Assembly (NCBI GenBank): GCA_033030425.1
Contig: JAUFSD010000005.1
Location: 372,001 to 436,000, forward strand
Source: Verpa conica
Lineage: Eukaryota; Ascomycota; Pezizomycetes; Pezizales; Morchellaceae
Length of the DNA stretch: 64,000 nucleotides
Direction: 5' to 3'
Part shown: one piece after another, positions 1 through 12,249 of the stretch
How the letters are laid out: each line of letters starts with the position of its first letter
Numbering within the stretch: position 1 is the first letter of the stretch
Translations under genes and position numbers: made by a program
The notes under the pieces: generated by a model
Told to the model about the DNA's origin: nothing
The model's input: the letters and a program-made list of their open reading frames with translations, nothing else
Databases searched by the model: none

Positions 1-2880
1 ATGTCTATCAAGTGGTAGGGCTGAATGAGTTTACTCATTCCCTCTGCGCTACTTATAGAGAAAACGTAACTGTAGCTAAGTCTCACGCTAACGTGTTTTA
101 TGGCTTGACCACCCACCTAAGTCACTTTTCGCTTTAGGGCACCACATAGAATAGTAAAAGGATAGAATATAATATAAAATACAATTGTAAAGCCTTTGTA
201 GGTCATATGGGCCTAGTCAAAAGGCTCTTTAGTTAATAACTGACTGATTAGCCTTCTGGACGCGCCAATTGGGGTAATTTAATACCGGGTTTTTTTTAAT
301 AGGTAGCCCTAGAGCATTAAGAGTGGTAAAGCAAGCCTACAAAGCATCTGGAATTAAGATACATAATTAAAGAATGTACCCTAGGGCTTTAGAGGTATAG
401 GGAATCCTCTAAATTTTTTATACCTTGCCAAATGCCCCAAAATAGCACTTTTTCGTAAAAATTGCTTAGTGGATAATAGTTAAGTGACAGCCCTCCTAGA
501 ATAGGTTATACTCATCGAAAATAATATACAGACCCTATAGAGAGTTTATAATGTACAAACAAGTGTAATAATCATAATAGCATCGCTATTACTCATACGC
601 GAGATGAATGGGGATAGAGTGTCAGGAAACGACAACGGTGATCCTCGTGCATCTTCCTTATCCCATTTCGCTCATGCAATCTCTGGGTGCCACTCGTTTC
701 CCGCAATCAAACCGTTGGGGCTAGGCAGTTCTCTAACTCTACTCGCCCCCCCCCATGACCTTTCTCCGGTTAGCCAGCACACAAAGCCTAATTTAATGAT
801 TGTTTCCTGTGTCTGTTTGCTTCTGACGATCCCTCCCCTACCCCCCGGGGTCTCCCTCTTACAAGCTTCGCACAAACCTTGTCGTAGAATCCCCAAACTC
901 GGCTTCCAGAACTGCAAATCGACAGCCGAGCCGATCAGTGTGTGCGACGTGCCTGTCTACCTTGCCCTTTCCGCACACACACCATTCGCCCACCCATCCC
1001 ACCCATCCCATCCGTCCATCCACATCATGATCACCGGCGCAAAGTGCAAATCCCTTCCATTCACAGACACCAGAGAAACTCTATGCTATCTCATCGTGCA
1101 CCATAATTTGTCCTATTATTTCTACTATTCTCCGCTCTCCCCCAACCAGGCTAGGTACTAATGGCCGCGTTGCCCTAATTAGGGTTAGGCCTTCTTACTC
1201 CTCTATAACGAGCTCTCTTCACCGGAGAAGCCATTCAATAAAACTCGTAAATATCAAGTGAAATACCTGAACATGTCTGTATCTGCGACATCTGTATGTA
1301 TGGGAACATAGCGATCCTGCTGAAACATCCCGCTCGATAGCTTAACACTCCCTTTAGCCGGGAACCGAACTCTAGAAACATTACTCGAGACCGGGTGGCA
1401 ATGGTCTCGTCAGTTTCCCTTTACAGCTAGCATCATCATTAAACTTACTATAGCTTTTATAGCTAGCTCCCGTGGACTTGTTGCTGACCACCCCAGCCCA
1501 CAGTATTAGGTAGCATGCGATAAATAGACTATACTAGCAGGGAGCATACCCATACCGTGATAATATTTATATACAAACGTTTTCATCATTTCACCAAGTC
1601 CCGAAGGAAGAGCCTGCTTGAAGAGCCTCGCTAGACTATATTTGGTAAGGACTCTCCCGGATTTGGTTAAAAGGGCCCTCTTATAAGAATATTCTTTCTA
1701 GCCTCGTAAAATAACCGGGCCCTCATTATTCCTGGGATCTAGCTATAATACACTTGGGAGATACTAGGGGGAATATGACATACGGGCCTAGACAGCCCTA
1801 TTAGACCCAATAGTGAAATCACTAGAAGATAGAATCAAGAGCTTGGGAGTACTACTTGGCCATATTTCTCCTCCCAAGTATGTCTTGATATTATTAACCT
1901 ATTCATATCAAAGGACTAGGCATGTCATTAGGTTGTTTTTTAAGGTAATAAGTAATTTTTCAATTGAGAATATCCCGCTATGGCCTGGGAGTTAGCTTTA
2001 ATTACCAAACTGTGTATTTTACTAAAAAGATTTGGGTGGTAGTATTGTATAGGCAATAGGCTATAGAACAACTTGGCGTAGTAATGCAGTAGTGTTACTA
2101 GTTCGTAATAGCAGGGAATCTATACTATGAGGCTCGGGAGGAACCTAAACATGCAAGTGATACTCTCCACCAATCGATAGGTGTTGCCTCAGCGAAAAAC
2201 CCATGCTTGCAACAATTGGCTCTTTATTCCCTGAGTATAGTTGGTGCGCAGTTGGCTGATACCCGGCTTGGGCAATTGAGCAAATAAGAAGTGACATTAA
2301 GAAACCCCTTGTACTAGCACCCCAGATCTTTCCTCTCTGCAGAGCCGGTCTTTCAGTACACACATAAAAAGTCCCGAATATGTACAGCACCGACCTCCTT
2401 TGGAGGTTTGGTTGATATATTTTTCTATTACTACTGATTTTTTATGCAGAAACAACACATTTCCTACCGTTTGTGTTTTTGTATCTCCCCACCCTTTCCA
2501 TTCCCTCCCCTATCGTATTCAGCATTCATCTCATAATGACCCCCGGTATCCTCGCGAAACGGAATCTCCCACTCCCACACCGCCAAGGTGGGGGGGGGAG
2601 GAGAGGAGAAGAGAGAAATTGTAGCTAGTAACTAGCCCCCGATTGCGAGGTACAGGCTGTATGTACATACCCGTACGTATACTTATTCAACGCGTGTGAA
2701 CGTGCTCCCTGCATTGCAGCGACCGGCCGACCGACAGCCCGCCGGCACAACTTCAATTTGTTCCCCTCCTCCTCCTCCTACTTACCTACTCGTACATATG
2801 GCAATCTGCCGGGTAAAAATTTTTTTATAGAGTCTTAAAAAATCTACCCTATGGGATAAAAACATAAAAGAATTCTTATA

Positions 2881-2901
2881 ACCCTTAACCCCTAACCCTA
2901 A
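2881..2901 (+). repeat. Short telomere-like CCCTAA tract
   Basis: The tract reads as two to three imperfect CCCTAA units (ACCCTTAACCCCTAACCC followed by TAAA). This is the complement of TTAGGG, the usual repeat in filamentous fungi. A second short tract lies at 18255-18268 just upstream of the RNase H2A start. They are too short to be a chromosome end and may be promoter telobox-like sites or chance. Confidence 0.35.
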
Positions 2902-3960
2902 ATGCCGGAACGAAAGGTTCGAAGAGCCGGTAATCGTTGAGATTTCTTTTCTTATCTTTTCTTTTTTCTTTTTTTTTTTGAGGGAATATTGGCGCTTCGT
3001 TATTTTTTTTATTTTTATTTTTTGGTGGCTTCGGTAATTAATGCGATGGCCGTTATACGTGTAGCTTTGTTATAGTTTGTGGTTATTGACATCTACCGGA
3101 GCCGCTAATGATTCTCGTAATTGATATGCGAGTTATGCGGGCTTATAGAGCCGGGAAGCGAGGGGGGATATATACCTACATGTAACTTCCATGAGGTATA
3201 TTAGCAGGTCGTGATGCCACGTGATGTTTCATGAAGAATCACTCGAAGTCTAAACAAAAAAAAAAGAAAAAGAAAGACGAGCCAGGGGGAATAATTCCCC
3301 CAGTCTTAGAAATAAAAGATACGAGTGATCTTACATGCTGCCGTGAAGTCACTACTCGGTAAGATCTCTAAAATCGGGAGGTGGGCTTGGTGGATCTGCA
3401 GGTGCGGGAACGCTTTTAGAATCGTAAGCCTCATCGTGATCACAAGGTTCGTCGTCTGATCACCCCGGAAGCCCCCATCGTGAAATTTATTATTTTATTT
3501 GGCTCGGGTTCGTGACACCGTTGTGGGAGGAGGAGGGGGAGGGAGGGAGGAATGGGGTTCCCCGTTCCTCGCCGGTCGGTCAATCTGTGCGGATTCGGAA
3601 GTTGTAGATCATATCAGCTGTGAGGTCTTTTTTTTGGGGGGGGGGGGGTGTGGGGAAAAAAAGAAATATGGTTGTGGCTTTTTAGTCGAGTAATCATATT
3701 TCATTAATGGGGTTCGTAATTTTAGGGTTTGGGTCTATGGTTTTGTTGAGATTGGGGTGTGAGAAGGGGCTCGGGCTCCTATCAATAGATATCTCTTAAC
3801 TAGGTTGTAGAATGAAACGCAGAGTCGTAAAATCTCAATAAACTATCTCCCTCTCCCTCTCTCTGAGCGGTATGTAGAACTCTAGGCGACGAAGGCAATG
3901 GAAAAGAAATTTCCGCGGGGAGAAAAGTAATCAATGCATGTCGAGACATCAAGAGCTATA

Positions 3961-4100
3961 GATTGGTGGTGTTTGCTGGCCTTGAGCCGGTTGGGGTACT
4001 TCACACCTATTGCGGTGAAGCTCTGCAAGCCTCTCTGATGAAGTGCGAGCACCATAGTCCAAGGGCTTCATGTACTATGATTAATCCATTCATTCATTTA
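3961..4100 (+). repeat. Dispersed degenerate repeat, copy A
   Basis: This segment shares a recognisable backbone with 20072-20195. Both begin GATTGGTGGTGTTTGCT, continue through a TTCACACC/TTCCACACC block, a CTCTGATGA/CTCTGATAGAGTG block, an ACCATAG block and a CATGTACTA block, and end in repeated ATTCATT. Copy A is slightly longer because of small indels. No coding capacity is evident. It looks like a decayed non-autonomous repeat. Confidence 0.6.
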
Positions 4101-5451
4101 GGTCAAGAGCTATGGAGTCAGGAGTGCGGGGGAGCCAATTACGGGCAATACCTAGTTACCGGCAGGTTTAAGAGTGCATATAGGAACTCTAGAGATCGAC
4201 TACATAGTAAATCACTCGGCGTACCTACTGGACGCCACTTGTGTAGCCAGTGCTAGGGATACAAGGTGAATAATTGGTTCATGTTAAAGAAGGGGAATAG
4301 ATTGGTAGCTAAAGCCGATACCACTTCCGGAAGACGTTTCTAGCGACTTTAATTTCAAACTTCTAGTAGATGGATAAATCGTAGCTATTTCTTTGCTTCT
4401 CAAAATAGAGTAGTTTAGTAGTCTCTAGTGTACTTGCCCTGGTCGGGTGTTGATAGTTCTTATGGAGGTCTATTCGAGAATGGATCGCAATAGCCGCTAG
4501 CTAGATTGGTTTCAATAAGAAAATAAAAAATAAAAAATTTAATAGCTAAAAAGATGCTAACTAATCTAATTAAGTCCTGTGATTGTCTCAACATATTCTC
4601 ACTGATTATATTCTCCTAGGTTAATTTCCTTAGATTAAATAGTATTTCTCAGACATTTAGGTATATAAGAAAAAGCTGATATATATACGATAAAATAAGG
4701 TGGAAGGCCAAGAAATCATCAAGACTCTAATCTTACTTAGCGTTAGGCACAAAATAGCAGCACCCCTTCGTGTCAGACGCTAGTTCTCTAATACTTGAAC
4801 TCAGTAAATCCACCCAAATCATGTACCGTCACTCGCTTTATTCATGCATCATCACTCGCATGGTTTATTACTTAATATAAATTACTACTTACCATATTTT
4901 AAAGGAGATTTGCTCTAAAAGTATTATCCGGGATGTGACAGGTCACAGAAGCAGAAAAAAACGACTAAAGTTTAGTCATTAGCTAACCCTTGGTTCTTCA
5001 GTTCTGTTCTCAATTACTAATTATTGTTAGTACATAGGGTTTTAGTAAACTGATTACTATGCAAGTTTTTGACAAAACGTTTTAAAGTGTTGACCCTAGG
5101 ACTGAAAGAGCTAGTAACAACACATGTGGATAACAGGAGTAGTGGGTGGGTGCTTGGTGAACCCTATAAATTGTAGATCTCGTATTCGAGCTATTAGTAG
5201 GATGCAGTCATATATTGTATTCCTTAATGCTTAAGGCTCCTCTTAACTGAACGATTCCCGTATTTTTTTGGCTACCACGGCACCACCTCAGCGGTTTACG
5301 ATGCGCTATGCGTAAGGGTAAAGTTCGAATTTCTCGGGGGGGAAAAGATTCTACCAGCACTTCTTTGTAATGTTTTTCTAGTTGTCATGACGTAGTATCC
5401 CACGCTTAGTGGGTGACGCTCAAATAGACAGATAGACTATGTCTGTCGCAG

Positions 5452-5554
5452 TTCTCCGTGGCGCAATTGGTCAGCGCGTTCGACTGTTAGATCTTGGGGG
5501 AAGCCCTAGGTTATCGTAATCGAGAGGTTGACAGTTCAATCCTGTCCGGGGAAG
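5452..5554 (+). tRNA. tRNA-Asn (GTT), with intron
   Basis: A cloverleaf folds with acceptor TTCTCCG (5452-5458) against CGGGGAA (5547-5553) and discriminator G5554. The anticodon stem TTCGA/TCGAG closes a loop CTGTTAA whose anticodon GTT lies at 5486-5488. The loop is split by a 29-nt intron at 5490-5518, directly 3' of position 37, the standard place for nuclear tRNA introns. The T arm carries GGTTGACAG and GTTCAAT. Removing the intron gives 74 nt matching the eukaryotic tRNA-Asn pattern. Confidence 0.93.
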
Positions 5555-5909
5555 AGTCTCTTTTTTTTCTCCGTTTATCATCTGGTAGGCGCTAACATAT
5601 AGCTATCATTGGACACCAAACAACTCATTTTCTAATAAAACTAGCTATTGTAACATAGGTAATTCAAACTCCCTCCCAGAAAAAAGAACCCCCCTCCCAA
5701 AGAGCAATGAGGAGATAAACGTACAACACCAGCAATAGAGAAAGGAAATATAACTAAATTACAAAGAGAAATGAGGTAAGGAGCAAAGATGCAGGAACAC
5801 CAGGACTCGCTACCTTACTGTCATTAATTTTTCTTTCTTTTCCTTTAGAATGGATTCATTTTACCCTTCTTTTTTTTTTCTTTTTTTCTTTTTACCTCTT
5901 CCAGGGTTT
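5555..5909. other. Spacer between tRNA-Asn and mif2
   Basis: The T run at about 5562-5570 directly after the tRNA is the expected RNA polymerase III terminator. The rest is A/T-rich with a poly-T tract near 5870-5892 and is probably the 3' flank of the CENP-C gene. No further feature is seen. Confidence 0.6.
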
Positions 5910-8851
5910 TTAATGACCTTCCATTTCCTCATCATCCTCATCGTCTTCAGCTCTAATTACCTTCTCGCACCCTTGTGCAAAGAACATCTTCGCCTTGAAA
6001 TCATACGGATTCTCAATGCTGTATAGATTCCCTATTCACATCCTATTAGTTAGATCTTGGACACAACAATAAAAAGGGAGAGGAGGGGGCTTATACCTCT
6101 TGGAACCATAAACTGTGCTCCCTTTCTAACCCTAAACTCATTCTCTCCTATCTTAACATCAACCTTGCCGGAGATGACATAAAACACCAAATGCATCTTC
6201 CCCGAGTTTTTCGTCCGCTTAATCCCCCCAGGCGGTATCTCGACCATACCCGTGCCGAAAAAGTCCTCAGTACACGTCTTGACAAAAGTAAAATCACCAT
6301 TCGCAACCTCTACCGTCACGATCCTGTTTCTCGAGAAAGCCAACTCCCTCTCCTCGAGCTCCTCCTCACCCGGTGTCTCTTCGATCGGCGGGTCATGGAA
6401 AGTTTTTACATAACCTCTCACCACTCCAATCTCACCGTCAACAACCCTACTCTCCCAATCCTCCTCTTCAAAGTCCTCCTCTTCCTCCTCTTCCTCCTTT
6501 GTTCGCTTCCGCTTTGTGCCTCCGGTCCGTTTTCGTCGTTTCTCGGCTTTGGTTCGCTCGGCTTCTGAGTCGCTTTCGACACGGATAACTTCGCTGATGG
6601 TGGGCAGTGCGATGTTGGTACTGGACTTGCGACGACTGCCTAGTGTGTATACCACTTTCTCGCCCTTCCAGAACGCAAGTGGGCGGATCTGAGCACGCGC
6701 TGAACGGCGAACACCGTTGGGGTCTTCGGAGGGGGCGCGGGAGGGTGGAGGGGGTTGTTTGATGACTCGTTGGTTGCCCTTCATAGCTGAGGGTTTCTGG
6801 GATGAGGATGAGGAGGATTTGGATTTAGGTGTGAATGATTGTAGTTCTGGACTTGCCTCTTTCGGTTTCGAGGATTTGACGGGAGCTGTGGTTTTCCCTT
6901 TGGATTTTACAGAGGGCTTTTCTTTAGCGGTTTTTGTGCGCTTCTTTGGAGGTTCTTGCTCCTCTTGAACGTAGTCTTCTGCTGGCTCTTGTTCGGATTC
7001 TGGTATCTCGGGTGCTTTGGCGCGGGCTTTACCGCGAGCTTTTGTGCTGGGCTTGGGAGGTGTAGGGTCGCGGGGTGCTTCCTCTTCCTCTAGCTCCTCC
7101 GGCGATTCTTCGATGGGTTTGGTAGCCTTCTTACCACGGGCTTTTGGTGCAGGCTTCGCTTTGACGATGGGTTCTGACTCGGTTTCTGTCTCTGACACCT
7201 TTGGTGCCTTTTTCCCTCGGGCCGGCTTCACAGGGAGTGCAGGTTCCGACTCTGTTTCCGGCTCTGAAACCTTTGCTACAGTCTTCTTCCCTCGGGTGGC
7301 CTTTGCCGGAGTAGGATCTGACTCGGTTTCCGGCTCTGGAACCTTTGCGGGAGCCTTTTTCCCCCGGGTAGCTTTCGCTGGAGTAGGCTCTGGCTCGGTC
7401 TCCGGCTCTGGCTCGGTTTCTGGCTCTGGCTCTGGCTCCGGCTCCGGCTCCGGCTCCGAGACTTTTGCGGGGGCTTTCTTCTTCCCCCGTACAGGCTTCG
7501 CAGCAGAGACGGGTTCTGACTCGGTTTCGGGCTCTTTTGCAGGTTGGGATTTCTTCCCGCGGGTGGGTTTAACAGGAGGAGCAGGTTCTTGTTCTGACTC
7601 CGACTCCGACTCCGACTCCAGTTCTGGTTCTGGTTCTGGCTCGGGGGCCTTCTTGCCCTTTGCTTTCCCATTGGCTTTTGTGGGTTCCTTCTTTGCTGCT
7701 TTTGCCTTCTTTGGAAGCGGCTTCGACTTCGCAGCAGCTTTGCCTTTCTTCACTGGTGTCTTCTCCTCTTCCTCTATCTCTTCCTCCTCTTCCTCCTCTG
7801 CTTCCTCTTCCTCCACCTCCACCTCCTCCACCTCCTCCACCTCCTCCCCCTCCTCCCCCTCAACCTCCTCCTGAACCTCCTCTTCATCCGCCTCAGTCAT
7901 AACCGTATCCGCTTCCTCAAATATGTTATCCGGAATCGCAGGGGGTTCTTCCTCAAACCCATCACCCTCCGCCTCTTCCGAACCAGAATCCGAATCCGAA
8001 TCCAACCCCTCAGTAAGCGAAAATGCCTTCTTCGGCTCAGCCGCCGGCTTCTTCGACACCAACAACCCCCGTTTCGCAGGCGCCTTCTTCACAACCGGAG
8101 ACGGGGGCTCTTCAGCAACCTGTTCTAGAGTCTGCTTCTTTTTCTGCGACGAGAAGGCCGTAGAAGTGCCATTTCTCGACGAAACAACAGGCGGGTCAAG
8201 GCTTGAGCTGCGATAACCCGTAGCCGGTAGTGACTGTGGGGGTTGTGGGGGTGGTAGCGCTGGGGAGCTCTCGAGCGCTCCGCTTTGCCCGAACGTTAGC
8301 TTCCGATTGATGGGCGCATGGGGCCGCGCGGGGCTGCTAAGACCCACCGAGGAGGCGCGCCGAGCCGGGGAGTTTAGGTTTGTTTTTATGGGAGAGCGGG
8401 CGCGAGGAGGGAGTGATGCGCGGCTTGGGAGTCGGGTTGGTAATTCACCTATTTTTTTCCTTTGTAAGTCACTCTAGGAAGGTGAGGGAAGGTGAGGGGG
8501 TGAGAGGGGTTCTTACTGCTGACAACGTCCATACTCTCGTCGATAGAGATTGTTCCGCCGTTGCTGCCGAATTTTGCGGGTGAGCTGTTGGGGGGGAGTT
8601 CCTTCTCGGGGGAGGCTTCAGGGCTGAAGAAGCCGTCCATGGGCTCCATTCCGAAGGCATCTCGTTGGCCGGTGTCTTTGACTACTATGCCGGTTTTTCT
8701 GAGGAGAGAGGGGGGGGGGTTAGCTGAGAGTGGGAGAGAGGAGAGGAGGGGAACGCGATTGTGGGTGAGTAGAGGGGGGGTAGACTTACCGTCCAGCGAC
8801 ACCGATATCGGTGAAATTTGTATCGCGTGGTTTTGTAGTTACAGGAGCCAT
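5910..8851 (-). CDS. mif2: Inner kinetochore protein CENP-C/Mif2
   Basis: This is the CENP-C homologue, which links centromeric CENP-A nucleosomes to the outer kinetochore. Four exons (8851-8790, 8698-8517, 8448-6097, 6031-5910) give 905 aa. Seen: an N-terminal Mif2-type segment with FTDIGVAGRKTGI (residues 13-25), a conserved LNSPAR block (about 103-108), a very long acidic/Lys-rich low-complexity region with repeated RGKK modules, the CENP-C signature RRSARAQIRPLAFWKG (about 662-677), and a C-terminal cupin dimerisation fold (about 795-890) with IPPGG and FMVPRGN. The last junction restores PRG-NLYSIEN, and exon 3 opens after a 68-nt intron. At 905 aa it is longer than the 500-700 aa usual for fungal Mif2, and the surplus is the repeat-rich linker. 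The start is the ATG at 8851, directly before the Mif2_N segment. A CACGTG cluster lies upstream. Confidence 0.93.
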
Positions 8852-9740
8852 AACTCTTACAGTTGCAAATAGGGAAGGGAGGGGGAGGGAGGGGGAGGGA
8901 AGACCAGAGGAGAGGGGCCAATTGGGTCTGTCTGTCTGTTGTTGTTTGTCCGAATGGTCGAGAATTCCGTTGCGCGCAGGCGGACGGGTAACAAGCAAGG
9001 ATCACTTGGACGCGTCCCTTCTCGTTGCGCAGTCCACAAAGGGTACGTGTATTTTGTGTCCTGGGTGACAGTCACGTGGGGCCTCTCGCGCTGCACGTGA
9101 CGTTATCTATCACGCACGTGTTAGAGAGTTGATAGCGGGAGACACCAGCACGAGGGTTAATCACACGACACCACCCCTGGCTGCTACTGTCATTACCCTA
9201 CAAGTCTTCTCTGCTGTACACTATTTCTATATCACTGCTGGGACTTGATGTGCTTTCAAGATCTGTACAAACTACGGAACCCTACGGCGTTCAAGAAGCT
9301 CCAAGAAGCCTCAAACAGTCCTCCAGTTCCCTGCCCTATACTTACATAACTTGACCCCAGTCAAATTCCTCCGTTAACTACAGTGGACAGAGAAAGAACA
9401 CAAGAACAAGGTGCCACAAGAAAATCTTCATCATAAGAAATAGTCATAAAGCATTCAGAAAATGAAGAAAAGAGGCGTAACTCCGTGGACGCATTGCTCC
9501 GAAGAAAGAAAAAAAAATGAATAAAATAGAGAATGACAAAAAGTCACTCAGCCACTACCCTCACCCCCCACCCCAAATCCCCAAAGTTTATATATCAAGA
9601 GAAAAAAGAAAGACAAAAAGGAGTCACAATCCTTTCTGGCCTAGAAAAGAAAAAGTCTACTGGAAAATACGCATAAAAGAACTACCATAAAAACCAACAA
9701 GTAATAATAAAAGCTCCCCCCCCCCCACATTTCGTCAAGC
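8852..9740. other. Intergenic region mif2 / CTL gene
   Basis: This region holds the mif2 5' region with the CACGTG cluster, a purine-rich GGGAGGGAGGG tract near 8876-8900, and the 3' flank of the choline-transporter-like gene, which is A-rich with poly-C near 9718-9726. Open frames here are low-complexity shadows. Confidence 0.55.
9073..9120. promoter_or_regulatory. CACGTG (E-box) cluster upstream of mif2
   Basis: Three CACGTG hexamers lie within 48 bp (9073-9078, 9094-9099, 9115-9120), about 220-270 bp upstream of the mif2 start. The first is embedded in GTCACGTG, which fits the RTCACRTG site bound by Cbf1-type bHLH proteins. The second overlaps TGACGT (9098-9103), an ATF/CREB-type half site. 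Such sites are known bHLH/bZIP targets in fungi; their use here is inferred. Confidence 0.45.
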
Positions 9741-12249
9741 CTAACCACCAAACACCATCTGTGCCTCCCTACAATGCCCACCATTTGGTCCCTCGGACCC
9801 AACGCATACCAGACATGCATCCACAATATTACTTAAACAACCCTCTGTAGCTCCCAAAACCGCCCATCCAATAGCTCCCGCAATCAACCCTACGATGTAA
9901 CCGTATGCACTTCCACCGTTGATATCGCGGGCAGTGGTGACCCAAGCCCCAATTCCCATGCTTAGTGCTGTGATGCCACGAGTAGCTGTGAGAAGCATTT
10001 TACTGAGCTTGTATGCCGTTCGGGGGTGCTTTCCGGGGCCGAATCCTGCTGTGTCAATGAACCGCATCCCAGCTACTGCCCGAGATGACGCCACTAGTGG
10101 TTGAGAGTGGATTGCGGCGTAGGTCAATGTTAGTGGGTTAGTAAGTGATGCTACCGGTGATGTGATAAAGCTGTAGCAAAACATGTGAATGAACGCTGCG
10201 ATCCGTCGGGGGGCAACCATCAAAGGAACTCGCACTAGAAGTGCCACGAGTGAGGAAAAGCATATTGTCCCAAAGAGGGTTGTTGTGGAGTGTGTGAAGG
10301 CAGCCTGCATTATCGCTTTTGATGATGTTGTTGGAATTTGATGTCTGTGAAAATACCATTGGGAAACCGTTGCCGACGAGGTCGCTCTATTAGACATATT
10401 AGTATCATAATTTTATTATAAAGATTCACAACCCACCTTTGGATATTTGAACAGATTCCCAAAGTCCACAAATACATCATAATGTAATATGTAGCCAACA
10501 ACATCATCTTGGTATCCAAGTGCCACATCGAAACTCCTGTCTTCCATTAGTATCGAACAAACAAGGTTTCTCTGAAAATTTTTATAACTTACCTCCTATG
10601 ATGTAGTTTCCCATCAAAAACATTCTCGTGAACATGGCGACCCACACCCATGTAAATACGCAAATTACCCCAAGTGTACCGAAACTTAACAACACCAATG
10701 CCGCATTCTCCCCAAGGATTTTACAAGCAAGCTGGATGATCCCTATGGCACGTCCCAACGCATTCTTCCCCTTCCAAGCAAAGAAAACCCAGAATGCAGC
10801 CATGATCGCAGGAAATATACTCCCCCACCTCATTGCTTTGTCTTGTGGCCCATCACCATTCCATTTTCCGCGATAAGACATGATGAGTGGGTACATGCTC
10901 AAAGCCACTAGAACTATGGGTACTGATCCAAGTATGAGGTATAGTAGTGGCTTTACAAATGCTCGAAGAAGGTACATCCATACTAATGAAACCGCGATTG
11001 CAAGGAGTGTGTCAACAGTGAGAAGGTGGATTGAGGATTGTATCGTACGATATACTGTGTCGAGACCACCTAGTTTTAATTCTTCTGTGTGTAGCCACAC
11101 CACGAAGGATGTAGCGAATAAGCAAGTCATTAAAACCATATATAAAGTTCCCCATATCCCATCATGAGAAGGCGGTTCTAATGGTGGATATCCCACTTGT
11201 TGAGGAATCTAAAAACGCTTAGTATAAGCTTGAGCCGATCAACCAAGGCACAAAAATAAAAATAAAACCATATCTAGGGGCGTGGGAACTCTTACCATAC
11301 TCATATGGGGACCACGCTGAGTAGGAGACGAGAGCTGAGGCATGAAAGTAGTCTCCTTCTTTTCCGGCAAATTAGATTTTGGCGGCGGTGGTCTTCGGAA
11401 CTGCTGAAATGCAGGTTCTTCCTCCTCATCTACTGGCATCTGAATACAGATATCATTCGGAGGCCGGTCCGCACTATCATCATCTTCATCTTCTAATAGC
11501 GCACGCCTTTCAAAGCCACCAAACGGTCTCTGAACCGTGGACTCCACCATATCCGAATGATCAATATTCTCCGGCATCATCCCTAATCGCACACTATCCT
11601 CTAGGCCGATGTCCACCATCTTATCCTTCCCTTTGCTATCTCCCTTCTCTGTGCCATCGCTCCCAACAGAACTTGCTCTTGATGCTGACCTGACCAGCGA
11701 TGAACCAGCCGACCTTGAAGCTCTCCATGAACTCCTGATATTGTTGCCATTCCCTAATAATCTTGCCTTCCCCTTCCCTTTACTTTGCCGTAGCTCCTGC
11801 GTACTCTCTCCCGAATAGTCACCATCATCTTCGTCGTCCTCCTCATGAACTGTCGCGTTGGAGGATGCATATGCCCCGAAATGCCGTCGACTACTTTTCA
11901 AGGCGTAAAAATCTTGAACTTCCTGCTCATGCTCCTCATCAGGGGGCATAAAATCGGCAGCAGAGTGGAATAACGGCGCAGGGTTTAGCGGTGCATTTAG
12001 TCGACCCTCGCGTATGGCACTCATTCGGGTTTGGGACTGCGCTAAAAACCGAGAAGCATCTGCAAGTAGCACATCTTGTGGTTAGCTGGATGGAGTGCAA
12101 GTAGAAATACAAGCAGCAGCGGCGAGAAAATAAGTCTAAAAAATGTATAAAGGGAATATAAGGCATGGGTGGGCAAGCGATGATGATGGCAGTGGTCCTA
12201 TTTCTACAGAGGGGTTAGGGAGGGGTTCAAGATTACATTCAGAAAACAT
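9741..12249 (-). CDS. Choline transporter-like protein (CTL/Pns1 family)
   Basis: Five exons (12249-12237, 12059-11296, 11208-10593, 10536-10437, 10386-9741) give 712 aa. Exon 1 is only 13 nt and splices to restore MFSEYASRFLAQSQ, a start I recall from fungal CTL proteins. Residues 1-259 are charged and Ser-rich, probably cytosolic. About ten hydrophobic segments follow from residue 270. The family signature at the fourth junction reads LGICSNIQR then VSQWYFHRH, the conserved CTL/DUF580 core. CTL proteins (yeast Pns1, fission yeast Ctl1, animal SLC44) are multi-pass membrane proteins linked to choline or membrane trafficking; the substrate in fungi is uncertain. Introns 3 and 4 are short (56 and 50 nt), and intron 3 has ACTAAT just before its acceptor. 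Pns1 and Ctl1 subfamilies are hard to separate here. Confidence 0.9.

Larger units (their letters stand above)
1..5451. other. AT-rich gene-poor spacer
   Basis: I see no convincing gene in this 5.4 kb. The longest open frames (604-1161 + and 3963-4256 +) have no recognisable domain, no good splice structure and Pro/Ser/His-rich shadow-like composition. The stretch holds many homopolymer tracts (for example T and G runs near 2960-3010 and 3630-3660), a short telomere-like CCCTAA tract near 2881-2901 and one copy of a dispersed repeat at 3961-4100. It resembles decayed repeat DNA between gene islands. Confidence 0.6.

Noticed and set aside
604..1161. 185-codon plus-strand open frame
   Set aside because: Pro/His/Ser-rich, no domain, no codon or splice support, in AT-rich decayed DNA.
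2881..2901. Chromosome end marked by CCCTAA repeats
   Set aside because: Only two to three imperfect units, with unique sequence on both sides; at most a telobox or an interstitial relic.
7017..7874. 285-codon plus-strand open frame antisense to CENP-C
   Set aside because: It is the complement of the low-complexity Ser/Glu/Pro/Lys repeats of mif2. The composition (poly-Ser, Gly-Ser) is what the repeat gives in another frame, and there is no start context or motif.
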